64,000 bases of DNA from assembly GCA_030247855.1 (NCBI GenBank), contig JAPDRN010000086.1:1-64000 (forward strand). The letters are read 5' to 3'. Source of the DNA: Knufia peltigerae (Eukaryota > Ascomycota > Eurotiomycetes > Chaetothyriales > Trichomeriaceae). Under the pieces are notes generated by a model. The model was given only the letters and a program-made list of their open reading frames with translations. It was not told the origin of the DNA and did not search any database. Positions 11,129-22,781 of this stretch are shown in pieces. The stretch's first letter is position 1. Every line of letters starts with the position of its first letter. The translations under genes and the position numbers were made by a program.

Positions 11129-13117
11129 TCAGTCAACCGACCATTCGTGATCATGCGATCTCACGTAGGTCGATAGACCCAGAACATCTTTGCTCTTTGT
11201 TGCTCTCACGTCTCCGTTCCCAAGATAAGCGAACCGGTTTTGGTACGTATATTCGATTTCATAATCTTCGAATCTAGGGTCTTTGATAGTCTTGAGGAAA
11301 TGAATGGTCTGGATAGCCCTTATGTCAGTAAAAGAGATGCAAACTCAGGGAACAAATGGCGCCACTTACTGAGCCTGGCCACAGATATATCCTATTCTTG
11401 ATCTTTCCATCCTTGAACCAACTTCTGCATTCTTCCTGCCAAACAGTTGTCTTGTGGAACTCGTCGAAATGGGCATAAATGTCGTCGAGCGCTTCCTGCT
11501 TGACTGCCATTGACTCAATGGCCTCGTGTTGGATCTTCCTCATCATTTTAACCGAGTATTCAATCGTCGTTTCGATGCTTGGGAGCAGTGTGCCGTTTGA
11601 CCATGTCGCACCAGGACCAACAATGGTGTAGTAGTTGGGGAACCTATCGATCGAAAGTTGATCAGCAAGAGTGACGACCACAGATCCCTTGGATGGGAAA
11701 ACACAAACCTTGGAGCAGACACTCCGAAATATAAATTGACACCGTCTCCCCAGTCCTGATTAAGAGACTTGCCCTGGCCGTTTACGAGCTCGAAGTTAGG
11801 CTTAAAGGCCACTTTGAATCCCGTTGCACACACCAGAATATCCATCTTGTGCTCCACTCCGTCCTTTGTCACGATCCCATTTGGTGTCACCTTCACGATA
11901 TCGCTAAAGACGGTTTGAACGTTCGGCTGGACTAGAGCTTCGAGATATCCGTCGCCGGGAGAAATACGTCGGCATCCTGGTGACCATTTGGGGATGATGA
12001 AGGATTTGAGCTCGTCATTACCGGGTCCTAATCGTCGATTCATTTCGGTTGTAATTACTTCACGAAATGTGTGGGATAGCTCAGACCCTTGATGATACAT
12101 TCCAAATAGGCCATTGATTTCCGCTTCGATCTTCTTACGGAAGAATAGGTGGTATTCGGGATCTTCGCGGAACCGTCGTCTGTCCTCTTCAGTGAAATCG
12201 TACTGTCGCTGGGCAAGGTTTTCCTCTTTCCCCTTGACGGACGCGAGGGCGCCCGATCCGAAAGGCGGGCTGATCCAGGTTGGGCTCCTCATGTAGACCT
12301 GAACCTCTTTACAAATCTTTTGTAGTTGAGGCACGATTTGAACACTCGTAGACCCTGTCCCGATAACAGCAACGGTCTTGCCAGTAAAATCAACATCATG
12401 GTTCCATGCTGCCGAGTGCATTACCGGGCCGTGGAAATCATGGAGTCCCTCGATATCTGGCCATTTCCAGCTGTTCAAAATGCCTGTCGAAGATTAGCAT
12501 GCGTTCCAATTTCGCAGCACCCTTTCAGGTCTTGAATCAGACATACCTGCACCGTTGACCAAGCAATGAGCCCAGTCAGACCATTGCTCTCCGGTTCGAC
12601 TGTCCTGCAGAGTAATGCCCCAGACAGCTTTCTGAGTGTTCCACTCGGCCTTTACAACCTTGGTATTGAGTTTCATGTACCTTTCGGACCCGTGTCGTTT
12701 TGCAAAGTTCTCAAAATACTGTTGAATCTCCGCGCCAGACGCAAAGAACTGACTCCAGTCTGGGTTTGGATCGAAGGTGAACGTATACAAGTGCGATGGA
12801 ATATCGCACGCAACTCCAGGGTAGGTGTTTTCGTACCAAGTTCCGCCAAAATGCGCATTCTTGTCGAACAGAGTCAACTCCCAAGATCCCTTGACGAGCA
12901 TTCTTTCCATCTTGTATGCCAGGCACAGGCCTGACGCCCCGGCTCCCACACATGCCACCCTCAGCTTTCTGGGTTTCGAATGGTACTGCTGGAGCACTCG
13001 ATATGGCCCGTCCACCGCTGATTCGGAGTAATCGAACACAGGCACAGTGGTCCCATTTGTGTCGGGCATTGTGGTTGTGCCGTGCAATCCTTCATATCCA
13101 GTACCTATGTCTCCCAT
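11129..13117 (-). CDS. Baeyer-Villiger-type flavin monooxygenase
   Basis: Proposed complement(join(11129..11308, 11370..11643, 11709..12483, 12547..13117)), 599 residues. The FAD Rossmann motif is GAGASGLC near residue 60, followed by the FGGTWYENTYPGVACDIPSH block typical of the family. The Baeyer-Villiger fingerprint F-x-G-x3-H-x3-W is present as FHGPVMHSAAW, followed by a second nucleotide motif (VIGTGSTSVQIVP) for NADPH. LVCATGFK lies in the C-terminal third. The three introns (61-65 nt) have consistent phases. The first possible codon of the open frame is GTG; ATG at 13117 is used. The enzyme class inserts oxygen next to a ketone to form an ester or lactone using NADPH, O2 and FAD. Neighbouring ketone- and CoA-handling genes suggest breakdown of a cyclic ketone. 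No obvious peroxisomal signal. Confidence 0.9.
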
Positions 13118-13567
13118 GTTCACAACTTCACCAGAAGATTGCGCTTGTACTAATCAACAAATCCTCTCAACTCGATATGAATGCAGATTTTCGTCACGAC
13201 TAAAGCACGAGAACACTATCAACAGGATCTCCACCGGTCCAAAGTCAAGAAATATCGAACAAACATCCATACGTGAATCAGCCCACCGACAATCAGATCC
13301 CCCATGCATCACAGGGATAGTGGACCCTTCGTGCAGGGGTCCACAGAAGTTACCCGACTCGTCGGAAAATGACACCCAGACAGGAAGTCAAACCATCACG
13401 AAGTTCTTCCCCGAGAATCCTTTCAAGCGGCCGAGGGTAATGCCTCGTATGATGCAAACAAGCCGGGGGGTTACTCTGGAGTAATGAGCGCTAATCTGAT
13501 TAGAACATGGACTTGCGCAGCAAAAGAGCGAGAGCTGTAATACGCTGGAAGTCTACTCTAGAACTAC
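13118..13567. other. intergenic, no gene seen
   Basis: Upstream region of the monooxygenase gene and 3' flank of the CoA ligase gene. Open frames on the plus strand here are antisense continuations without protein character. Confidence 0.5.
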
Positions 13568-15265
13568 TCAAAGCCTAGGGCCTGGTCGGCCTGCCATCTC
13601 TTCCGCATCTTGTTCCGCCCATACACGTAATGTCTTCCTCTGGATCTTCCCACTGGCCAACTTTGGCACCTCGTCCACGAACCTGATGCCTCCATCCAGC
13701 CACTTGTATTTCGCGACACGCGATTTCATCCACTCTTGTATAGCCTCACTCGAGACACCGCCTTTACTTCCCTCTTGCAGGGCGATGTAGGCACGTGGCA
13801 ACTCTTTACCTGCAAGAGTGATTCCCACGACCCCTGCGTCGGCGACATGGTCGTTCTTCAGCAGGACAGCTTCCAGTTCTGCAGGTGCCACTTGAAGACC
13901 ATTCACTTTAATTAGTTCCTTCTTTCGATCAACGATCCAGAACCAGCCGTCCTTGACCACAGCAATGTCTCCCGTCTTGAGCCATTTTGATGAGTCGATC
14001 GACTCCCTGGTAGCCTCCACATTTCTCCAGTATCCGAGGCATACCTGGGGACCTCGAATGAACATCTCCCCAGGCTCTCCTGGCGCCACTTCCAGCCCGT
14101 TGTCGTCGAGAATCTTACATTCTGTGTTGGGATCAAGCTGGCCAACACTCCCAGTATCGTCCAAGGCTCCAGAAGGGACGTGGATAGCACCACAGGTGAC
14201 CTCTGTCATGCCCCAGCCTTGAGTTATGTTCACCTTGAATCGATTGGAGATGACGTTTTGCAGTTCTCTCGAGAGTGGTGCTGCGCCACATAGAATCCCC
14301 TTGAGGCTGCTCAGGTCGTACTTTGCAGTTTCTGGTCGTTTTTCGAGCATGACAAGGATGGGAGGCGCTGTCTGCAGATGCGTGATTCGATACTTCTCAA
14401 TTGACCATAAGAACGTTTCGTAGTGAAAGCTGTGCATGATGTAGACGGGGATCTGCATCTTCGGTGCCATGACACACATATAAAGTTGGCCTGCGTGTCA
14501 AGGCTCAGCTTTCAGTCCAAATGTGAATTGCGTACACATACCGTATGCATGATATAGAGGAAGAAAGCCAAGCCACCTTTCCGTACCTTGAGGAGGTGAC
14601 TTATAGCCTTGCTTGCGCATAAAAATGGTCTGATCTGCGTTGGCGACGATGTTGTAGTGAGAGACAGCAACTCCCTTGGGCAATCCTGTGGTTCCCGAAG
14701 AGTAGTTGACCGTTGCCAGTATCGTTTTGGACTCTGCTCCCATCGGATCGTATTGGCGATGATCCAAGCCTTCGGTCATAAACCTCCAGTCTTGTATTCC
14801 TCTCAACGGCTCCAGAGCGATGTCAGAAAACTGTACGATGCTGCTCGGCCCTAGCCCAGCTTGTCGACCGGCGTCGATGGCTTTATCCAGGAGCGACGGA
14901 TGAGCGAGAATCAGCCTGGTTCCGGTGTTTCGGATTTGATACTCGATCTCTGTAGGGGTATAGATTGGGTTCGCACCGGAGAAAACACGTCCAGCTCCAA
15001 CAATCCCCAGATATGCCACAGGCACGAAAATGTGATTGGGGCTCAATATCATGACGGCTTCACCCACCCCTACATGCATTATATCGAGCAAATTACCTAT
15101 TCGATGAATCCATGGCAGAGCTTGACGTGGCGAGAGTGACTTTTGGGGGTTACTCGCGTCGATCCATATCGCCTCGTCCGACGGCTGTTCACCAGGCGGG
15201 AAGACGTACTGGAGGACATTTGTCTCTGGAATATCCAGATCAGGGTATGGCGACTTGAAGATCAT
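13568..15265 (-). CDS. acyl-CoA ligase (4-coumarate-CoA ligase-like, ANL family)
   Basis: Proposed complement(join(13568..14490, 14542..15265)), 548 residues. ATG at 15265 gives MIFKSPYPDLDIP, the usual start of fungal 4CL-like ligases; the frame is open a little further upstream but with no ATG. Core motifs are complete: YSSGTTGLPKG (P-loop), QGWGMTE, a TGD motif before DGWFWIVDRKKELIKVNG, and the C-terminal catalytic lysine in LASGKIQRK. These enzymes activate a carboxylic acid via acyl-AMP to its CoA thioester. The C-terminus is -PRL, resembling a weak type 1 peroxisomal signal. The intron is 51 nt. It is divergently arranged with the SDR gene at 15678 across about 0.4 kb, suggesting a shared promoter. 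Acid substrate unknown. Confidence 0.9.
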
Positions 15266-15677
15266 TGTAGGCTTGATCGGCACCTCTGAAGGATACTGTG
15301 AGATTGGTTCTGCGATTCACTGTCCCCAATCTTCTGCCATCAACAGATAACCAAGGAGTTTTAGGGCAGTTGTAGAACTCGTGCACATTCAGGGCTCCAA
15401 TTGTGGATCCAGCCTTGTAGCCCGAGGAATACCCCCCAAACTCCGCCCATGCACCTTTTAAGGGTTCCGGACCTTTGCCTAGGCAGCAGATCGAGGCTGC
15501 TGGGTAAAGATTTCCGCCCCGTTCCCATACCAGGGCTCCAATGGAATGCACGCAGTTCATTTCCATCCAGCCCTGCCCATGAGGTGGATCTAATGCAGTC
15601 CAGATATCCCCAGTTTCGAACTCTGCTTTTCTTGTGGTGAAGAACAATAAACAGTCAAGTCGTACCTGGACAGAAGC
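15266..15677. promoter_or_regulatory. divergent promoter region between CoA ligase and SDR
   Basis: About 410 bp separates two oppositely transcribed cluster genes, so it must hold both core promoters. I see no certain regulator site. An imperfect palindrome around GGTTCCGGACC near 15464 is the only CCG/CGG-type inverted motif noticed and is weak evidence for a Zn2Cys6 site. Confidence 0.4.
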
Positions 15678-16673
15678 ATGTCGGATTTGATAGGCTTCGA
15701 CAACTTCTTCCGCCTGGAGGGTAAAGTTGCGCTCATCACTGGTGGTATGTTGGCGTATTTCCTTCCAGCAGTACATAGACAGTTGACCAAGCAACGACAG
15801 GGTCTAGAGGATTAGGGTTACATACGGCTACTGCTTTCCTGAGAGCTGGTGCAGCGAAAGTAATCATCACGGCACGCAAAGCAGAGGGCCAACAAGGAAT
15901 CAATCAGGCAGTCGAGAAGTTGAACAAGATCCCTGGTATCGCTGGAATTGCAGTAGGAATTGCAGCAAACGTCGCTCAAGAGCAAGACATCCTACGACTC
16001 CTGGCCGAAGTCAAGAAGACCGAGAGTAAGGTACACATTCTTGTCGCCAACGCTGGTGCAACCTGGGGCGGACCCTTCGAGACAACACCAGACGCAGCTC
16101 TTCAGAAGGTGTTAGACCTGAATGTTCGAGGGGTATTCAACATCATCAAGGCGTAAGTAATGGAGACGCATCCTAGGAGCACGATCTGAGTGTCTTGTAG
16201 ATTCACGCCTCTACTCGAGGCCGCAGGAACATTAAACGACCCTTCCAGAGTTATCATCGTCAGTTCAACAGCAGGAAATAACGTCCATCACATCGGAGAG
16301 CATGGCACCATCATTTATTCAGCGTCCAAGGCGGCCGCAAATCATCTGGCCAGGAATCTTGCGGTCGAATTAGGGCCGAAAAATATCACCACAAACACAG
16401 TTGCCCCAGGTTTCTTTCCATCCAAGTTAGCGAACGGACTCATCGAAATCCTAGGAGGGGAGGATGAGTTAAAAAATGTCAATCCCCGAAAACGACTGGG
16501 AGAGCCAGAAGATATCGCGGGCGTCATGATCTATCTCTCATCACGAGCTGCGAGCTATATGTGAGTTCAGACCCTTCGGGCATATTTGTGAATTGACAGT
16601 GTACAGCAACGGAGTAGACATAGAAGTTGATGGAGGTGGTCGTCTTTCGGCTGGGAGACTGACGAAGCTTTAG
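15678..16673 (+). CDS. short-chain dehydrogenase/reductase with C-terminal TKL
   Basis: Proposed join(15678..15744, 15801..16152, 16201..16560, 16607..16673), 281 residues. The cofactor motif TGGSRGLG is rebuilt exactly across intron 1. NAG (VANAGATWGG), the catalytic Ser region (IIVSSTAG) and YSASK (Y-x3-K) follow, so the full SDR catalytic set is present. The C-terminus is DIEVDGGGRLSAGRLTKL; the final TKL resembles a type 1 peroxisomal signal. All introns are 46-56 nt. The family oxidises alcohols or reduces ketones with NAD(P). Position between the CoA ligase and the acyl-CoA dehydrogenase suggests a beta-oxidation-like hydroxyacyl or oxo-acyl step, which is inference. Confidence 0.88.
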
Positions 16674-17047
16674 ACAATAGAAACTTAAGAGAACTTCTCA
16701 TATCGTGTTTCGTCGACAGCGCGAGATTTTCCATGCCCTGCAAGGACTTGATAGACTCTTTCGAGTCTGCTACGATGTGCTGAAGGTCTTCAACAACGGT
16801 ACTCCTCATCTTGCTCTTAGACTTTGACAAGGCTGAATGGAGACCCCCTTTCGTAAATTAGACCTCGGTCAACCTCGGGAGGAGCTGGCTGAGCCTTGGT
16901 CAGGCCCGGATAACGTACTCCACATCAAGACAGCGAGTCTATCATTCAATAAACTTATCCATTCCACTGAAATATTATGATCTTCTCGTTCATTTTGTAT
17001 GCCGATCGTCTGAAAGTAGTCCAAGTCTACCGTGGTCCGACTTCATC
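16674..17047. other. intergenic promoter of the acyl-CoA dehydrogenase gene
   Basis: Short tandem spacer between two plus-strand cluster genes. No other gene was seen. Confidence 0.5.
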
Positions 17048-18451
17048 ATGTCTCCGTCTGGGTTGTCTCGGAACGATACATTCGACAGCCCGCCTTTCAA
17101 CCGCTACCCACAATGGGTCCTCAGCAAACTCCGCCCCCGGGCAGTCTCATTAATTCAACAAGTTCATGAATGGGTAGAGACAGAATGTATTCCCGCCGAA
17201 CAAGTCATGAAAGCTCAAGTGGAGCAAAATACATGGCAAACCCCGGAGCTCATGCACAGCCTGCGCAAAAAGGCCAAATCCCGAGGTCTCTGGAATCTTT
17301 TCCTGCCAAACCACTTCAAGGAGTCGCCTGGTTTGACGAACCTGGAATACAGCTGCTGCGCAGAGATCATGGGACGCACGTACTGGGCGGCACAGACCAT
17401 GAATTGCCACGCACCGGAGACAGGGAATATCGAGTTGCTGGCCAAGTACTGCAACGAAGGACAAAAGCAGAAATGGCTGAAACCGCTTATGGATGGAGAA
17501 TTTAGCTCTGCGTATTCAATGACAGAGCCTGACCGAGCCAGCTCAGATGCTACAAACATCGCATGCCGTATCACCCGGGAAGGAGACGAGTATGTGATCA
17601 ATGGCCGAAAGCTTTACGGCAATGTCAAATATAACCCGGAGATGAAAGTATATATCCTCATGGCGTGTTCCGACCCAGACAACCCGAACCCATGGCGTCG
17701 GCACACCATGTTGCTTGTCCCCAGCGACTCCAAGGGCTTGACAATCAAGCGAAATTTGACCATCATGGGCTACAATCACGCGCCCGAGGGCCACGGCGAA
17801 TACGTTTACGAGAACGTACGCGTCTCCAAAGAGAACGTGATTCTGGGTGAGGGCCGCGCATTTGAGATTGCACAGGGAAGACTTGGCCCCGGTCGGATCC
17901 ATCACTGCATGCGATTGATCGGTCAATGTGAAAGAGCCTACGAGTTGGCGTTGCTGCGGTGCAAGGACCCAAGAAAGACGCCACGAGGGAAATTGATCGG
18001 TCAATTCGACTCCAACATTGAAAGGCTAGCAACAATGAGATTGGAGATCGATGCCATGAGGTTGGTGGTGTTGAACGCGGCCGATACGATGGATGCCAGA
18101 GGCAACAAGGCCGGAAGATATGTCATTGCGCAGAGCAAGATCCTGGTGCCAGAAAAGGCGGCCAAAATCGTCGACGAATGCATGCAATTGTATGGTGGTC
18201 AGGGATTGACACAGCATACTCCCTTGCCGGAGATTTGGACATATGCGAGGTTCGTGAGAGTCGCAGACGGCCCTGATGCGGCGCATAGGCATCAAGTTGG
18301 ACGCGATCAGTTGAAGACTTTTGAGGCTACTAGACGAAGACACGTGCAGTACGCTGACAAGGCGAGGGTCCTGAGAAAACAATGGGGAGTCGAGAACGAC
18401 GAGGGCGAGTTCGAGTGGGAGTACATCCCGCCGGGCGAGCAAAAGCTATGA
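17048..18451 (+). CDS. acyl-CoA dehydrogenase (ACAD10/11-like)
   Basis: Single exon, 467 residues. The all-helical N-domain contains LRKKAKSRGLWNLFLP and NCHAPETGNIELLAKY. The central beta domain has the flavin/substrate block AYSMTEPDRASSDATNI and YVINGRKLY. The C-terminal helical domain includes LGPGRIHHCMRLIGQCERA and LYGGQGLTQHTPLPEIW. This arrangement is closest to ACAD10/ACAD11-type enzymes, which oxidise acyl-CoAs to enoyl-CoAs with FAD. The last residues are -EQKL, compatible with a weak peroxisomal signal and with acyl-CoA oxidation outside mitochondria. Downstream of the SDR on the same strand with 374 bp between them. Exact acyl-CoA substrate unknown. Confidence 0.92.
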   Translation: MSPSGLSRNDTFDSPPFNRYPQWVLSKLRPRAVSLIQQVHEWVETECIPAEQVMKAQVEQNTWQTPELMHSLRKKAKSRGLWNLFLPNHFKESPGLTNLEYSCCAEIMGRTYWAAQTMNCHAPETGNIELLAKYCNEGQKQKWLKPLMDGEFSSAYSMTEPDRASSDATNIACRITREGDEYVINGRKLYGNVKYNPEMKVYILMACSDPDNPNPWRRHTMLLVPSDSKGLTIKRNLTIMGYNHAPEGHGEYVYENVRVSKENVILGEGRAFEIAQGRLGPGRIHHCMRLIGQCERAYELALLRCKDPRKTPRGKLIGQFDSNIERLATMRLEIDAMRLVVLNAADTMDARGNKAGRYVIAQSKILVPEKAAKIVDECMQLYGGQGLTQHTPLPEIWTYARFVRVADGPDAAHRHQVGRDQLKTFEATRRRHVQYADKARVLRKQWGVENDEGEFEWEYIPPGEQKL

Positions 18452-19878
18452 TGAGCAGGACAATGCTTGTTCAGAAACTTCGGACCTATGTTCGATGAAT
18501 TCACATTGCTTCACGAATACAGTCGTGTCACCTGTACCTTGTGTACCGGCCTGCTGAGGCGATAGTGTCGTCCGAGGTTGTCGTCGTAGACCACTTAGTT
18601 CCAACGAATCTGTTGCTGGAGCAAGTACTGAGACGACAACATGACCATTGACTCCAGGGGTTCTTTCGCAGGCTCACTGGGCTTGAACTTCGCATCCGGT
18701 ATCACGATGGGTCCTGGCTTCCATCTCCTCCGTACAAAGCACACTTAAACCACCCCGAAAATCCAGGCGGGGCTTTGCGCCATCTCTGAGATAGACTGGG
18801 GAAGTGGGGGAAAGCTCAAGCCGCATGCTACACAGAGATGCTCGATGATGTTAGCCCCTAGGGAAATGTAACCTGTAAGAAGATTGGAATATGAGCGCAA
18901 TTTCGCACTAAGCTACAGCCGAGGAAATCGATATCCCGAATCTCATCTGTGGGTTCCAAGGATTCCCCACAGCTTGAAGTTCACAAGGGCCAGACTGGGG
19001 TTTGAAGAGGGGAATCGAGGCTCAAGGGCCATGCCTAACACGACAACCGGTGCCTGAACTTTGGCTGTGGAGTGAACCGGCTCTGGCAGCTCGGAGGCAA
19101 TCAGCTCATAGTCTTCCAGCAGGTTATAATGGTCATGCGAAGACAAGCAAAAAGGTCCTCGAAGGTATAACAGAGACTTTGAGCGCATTGACGCCAGAGT
19201 ACTACAGCAACTGTCGTGTGTATCGGTAAGATTCCAGACAAGACACCGACAATATGAAGTTTTTGCTCGATGGGCACGGGTTGGTATCCATATAGTGATT
19301 GAAAACCCTCTGCTGCTTTTCTAAGCCTTGATTCAACATCTTCCCGTTACCAAGATGCCGCGCTTCGCGAAGGATATACTGCTTACGCAAGCTGTCTCGT
19401 CCAGACAGTTTGTCATTCAGACTACTCCGCGCCACCTTCTTGGGTCGCGAGAGTTCTTTCAACCTCGGGTAGCACTCCTGCCAAACCTCGTGTTCAGGAG
19501 GGCTAATGGAGCTCTTTCTTGGTAGAGGCTTGTGAACCTTGGTCCTGTTCTGACACTTGTCCGGGTTGATTGACGCCACTCGATACCTTCCTCGTCTCTC
19601 CGAAGCAGGTGGTCCATGGAACCCCGCTGAAGATCACATGCACCGCTCCCGTTATCGTCGTCGTTGCCGTCGAGGCTTTGACAGTACCATTTTGTCGCCC
19701 AATGCTCCGTCTCACTCTTCAGGATATTAACAATCGTTCAACTGGAAACAATACTTGCAGCCTATGTGATCTCCAATTGCTTGACTGTCAGTCTATTGAC
19801 AGTAGCCGCCTGTGAATACATCGAAAAGAAGTTTCAAACACCTAAGACAAAGCAGCTTCCCTCCCTCCCCCCCAAAGT
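18452..19878. other. 1.4-kb intergenic region upstream of a regulator gene
   Basis: No recognised gene. A minus-strand open frame at 19202-19579 is rich in Lys/Arg and protein-like, but has no family resemblance and no supporting splice sites. The right part is expected to be the promoter and leader of the Zn2Cys6 gene starting at 19879. Confidence 0.45.
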
Positions 19879-22659
19879 ATGGCGCAAATACAAGAGTTGT
19901 CACAACAGGCAAATATGCTTGCAACCAGGGATAACCCTAACAAGACTCGCCAAAGAGCGTCCTTCGCATGTTATGCGTGTAGAGAACGACGAACAAGGTG
20001 TTTTATGCCGGCCGGCGAAAGCAAATGTACGCAGTGTCGTGACAATGGTCAAGAATGCATCGTGAGGCATGACGACGATAGGAGGAAGCCCAGCTCGAAA
20101 GCTTATGTGCAGTCCTTGAATGAGCGGATCCTTCATCTCGAAGCACTGCTCGAGGTAAAGGACAAGGAACACTCAGTTTCCGCTCCATCTCCACCAAAGA
20201 CTGCGGCGAGAACCCCACTGCAGTCTGGCTCAGAAGGTTCTGTCGCGATGCAACAACTTCCTCGTATTGATCAGGATACTGTGCCGGAGCACCACTCGCC
20301 TGCACCAGTTCAGACAGTCGAGCACCCCAGTCCGGCACGTAGTTCCGTGTCAACCACCTCTGCAGGAGGGAGCATGGTGTACAAAGTCTTGTCGGCAAAA
20401 CGCCATCTTGACTTTGACCGACTCAGTGGACGTATCAGATACTACGGGCCTACAACGAACATTCACGTGTTTTCGGAACTCGCGACGGAGCATGAAGAAT
20501 ACAGCAGGCAGTCGATGGAGCAGCAGAGACGAGTGAGCCGGCTATTGTCAACTGTAAGCCAGCAGACGCAGGATTACTTGTTGGAAATGTTCTGGCAGTA
20601 CTACAACTCCGTCATTCACGTGGTTCATCGAGCCAGCTTTGAAGAGGGCATGCGGACAGGCCAAAGCCAAAACTACTCGCCATTCTTACATGTCTGTGTG
20701 CTCGCTATGGGGTTTCGTCATGCGGACAAGCGACGGCGAGATATCAAACGAATTACCTTCCATGGACGAGAAAGCATTCTGCATAGAGAGGCGAAGTTTA
20801 TGCTAGACTACGAACTCGAACGCCCCGGCGGCGTCGCAACGGTACAGGCGTTGCTCCTGCTAAGTGATCTTGAGTGTGGTGTTGGGAGAGACAACATGGG
20901 ATGGCTGATTTCTGGGACGGCAATCAGGCTTTGCTTTGATGTCGGCTTACACTTGGACACCAGTAGTTTCGGCCTGAGTCAAGTCGAAGCCGAGATCAGG
21001 CGCATGACTTTCTGGGCTTGTGTGATCTATGATAGGTATTGGGCTCTTTTCTTGGGCAGGCCGACTGCCATGAAGCCGGAAGATCTAGAGATCTATCGAC
21101 TGGCTGACCAGTTTGGACGTCTCGGGACACTCGAACCCGCTGGCCCAAGTATGAGTCTCGAAAAGCAGATTTACGAGGCACTCCTCGATCTCATGGAGCT
21201 TGCTGGTGAGATTAACAAAGTCGTCGACGATGCGTCCAAGCCTGGTACACGCTTGGACCAGCAAGTCTACTTCCACATGGCGGCGTTGGACCGAAGGCTA
21301 CAGTCTTGGTATAGCAGATTGCATAGCCCGCTCCGCTGGTCGACCGATGCCAATAACACAACCCATCCACCTCCGTGTTCGTATTTCCTGCTACATCAGC
21401 AGTATCATGCGGCATTGATCCTTCTTCATCGCCAATTCGCTCAGTACGACAACATTGTGTCCGGAACACCAGGCGACGAAGCCGAAGAAAACCAGAAAAC
21501 ACATCTGAACGGACACCTCGCCGCGTTGTCAAGAGACGTGTGTACGGCATCTGCAGGAAAAATTGCCCAGATATTCTGGCAGAGTAAGCAGTACTACGCC
21601 AGCAGTAAAATCTTCATAACAGGTCTCCAGCATGCAGGGACAGCGGCTCTCGCACTTGTAGCTGCCATTGCTTCATCAAAAGACACCGTCACGTACGACA
21701 CGAATCGAAAGTATCTAGAAGTATTGGCCGCGGCGATCGAAGACATGTGCGAAACGTATCAGCCCGCGGAGAGAATGTCGACGGTGCTGAAGGAAGTACT
21801 AAACGAGCTCATTGCAATGCAACCTTTGGGTTTTCCGGCGGCGAAGCCGTCTCTGAGGAGAGACAGCGAAGGAGACTCCCATACCTCGGGACAAGCCAAA
21901 AGGCATCAAGTCCAAAGTTCTGGAAGGCGTGGATTGGACTCGTCATTGGCGATCCATCAGGCACAGGCTCAAGCTCACCGGCAACAGAACCAGACTGGCT
22001 CAAAGAGAGTTTATCAAGAGAACAATGACCTGTTGCTGGTCCAGGATACGGATTGGCAGGGACGAGCCTCTGAAGGCTTTCGGCCTCAGCATGGAGATGC
22101 CCCTGTCGGTCAGCAAGATGCAGACCTCCGTAACTGCTGGTCCGGAAACCACGGCGCCAGCCCCTTTGTTGAGTCTTACTCTCCGCTGCCGGCCGAATTC
22201 CAACCCTGTGGCTTTTTAGCTCAGTCCTCCTCGACTTGGATGGGAGCCGAGACCTCATCCTTCTCGCCCTTTGCAGCCGATGTCGGGTCATTGGATCCAA
22301 ACCAGATGTTGCAAAGGAATGACCAAGCAGCCCATACAGACAGCACTACAATCCCCCTTGGAACCTTGTGTTTTATGACTCTGCTGCCCAACAGCACGGG
22401 GACGGACAGCTCTCGCACTGATATAGACAATAATCTGTCGAGCCGCCATTCGACTCACGATGCAGCCATTGGGCCTAGCAGCGTCGGTACAGGCTGGTCT
22501 TCATCGTTGCCGCCAGGAGCCACCAGGAGTCAACCGACGGATCTCCCAAATCAGATGCGGCCACCAAATTTGTCACGTACTTCCTTTACCGGGCCTGCCA
22601 GTGAAGATTTCGGTATCCAAAATCCCGGAGAAGGTCTTGGAAATGGTTTTAGAAAGTAA
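19879..22659 (+). CDS. Zn2Cys6 transcription factor (cluster regulator candidate)
   Basis: Single exon, 926 residues. The zinc cluster is CYACRERRTRC then C-x2-C-x6-C with an eight-residue central spacer (residues about 31-58). The linker contains DRRKPSSKAYVQSLNERI and a short coiled coil (ILHLEALLE), a typical dimerisation element. A fungal_trans middle homology region spans roughly residues 210-500, with YYNSVIHVVHRASFEEG and GWLISGTAIRLCFDVGLHLD. The C-terminal 250 residues are Gln/Ser-rich and probably disordered activation sequence. The linker closely resembles that of the second cluster regulator at 32105 (DRRKPPSRRYTEALLARI), suggesting a related pair. It sits between catabolic genes and converges with the SDR at 22782 across about 120 bp. 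Likely controls nearby genes; not demonstrated. Confidence 0.9.
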   Translation: MAQIQELSQQANMLATRDNPNKTRQRASFACYACRERRTRCFMPAGESKCTQCRDNGQECIVRHDDDRRKPSSKAYVQSLNERILHLEALLEVKDKEHSVSAPSPPKTAARTPLQSGSEGSVAMQQLPRIDQDTVPEHHSPAPVQTVEHPSPARSSVSTTSAGGSMVYKVLSAKRHLDFDRLSGRIRYYGPTTNIHVFSELATEHEEYSRQSMEQQRRVSRLLSTVSQQTQDYLLEMFWQYYNSVIHVVHRASFEEGMRTGQSQNYSPFLHVCVLAMGFRHADKRRRDIKRITFHGRESILHREAKFMLDYELERPGGVATVQALLLLSDLECGVGRDNMGWLISGTAIRLCFDVGLHLDTSSFGLSQVEAEIRRMTFWACVIYDRYWALFLGRPTAMKPEDLEIYRLADQFGRLGTLEPAGPSMSLEKQIYEALLDLMELAGEINKVVDDASKPGTRLDQQVYFHMAALDRRLQSWYSRLHSPLRWSTDANNTTHPPPCSYFLLHQQYHAALILLHRQFAQYDNIVSGTPGDEAEENQKTHLNGHLAALSRDVCTASAGKIAQIFWQSKQYYASSKIFITGLQHAGTAALALVAAIASSKDTVTYDTNRKYLEVLAAAIEDMCETYQPAERMSTVLKEVLNELIAMQPLGFPAAKPSLRRDSEGDSHTSGQAKRHQVQSSGRRGLDSSLAIHQAQAQAHRQQNQTGSKRVYQENNDLLLVQDTDWQGRASEGFRPQHGDAPVGQQDADLRNCWSGNHGASPFVESYSPLPAEFQPCGFLAQSSSTWMGAETSSFSPFAADVGSLDPNQMLQRNDQAAHTDSTTIPLGTLCFMTLLPNSTGTDSSRTDIDNNLSSRHSTHDAAIGPSSVGTGWSSSLPPGATRSQPTDLPNQMRPPNLSRTSFTGPASEDFGIQNPGEGLGNGFRK

Positions 22660-22781
22660 CATCATCCACGAGGTGGCATTATTAGCACTACGAAGGCCTG
22701 AGGAATTGAGCGAGGTTGGCACGCGAGTGCGAGCAATGTAGCATTGATACATAATTCCCTTGGTACGATAACAGGGCCTCC

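Noticed and set aside
15240..15794. 184-codon minus-strand open frame over the divergent promoter
   Set aside because: Spans the CoA ligase start and the antisense of SDR exon 1. It lacks family resemblance, and both real genes have better support.
21809..22300. Antisense and alternate-frame open frames in the regulator C-terminus
   Set aside because: They come from Gln/Ser-rich low-complexity coding sequence; the 926-residue sense frame is uninterrupted.
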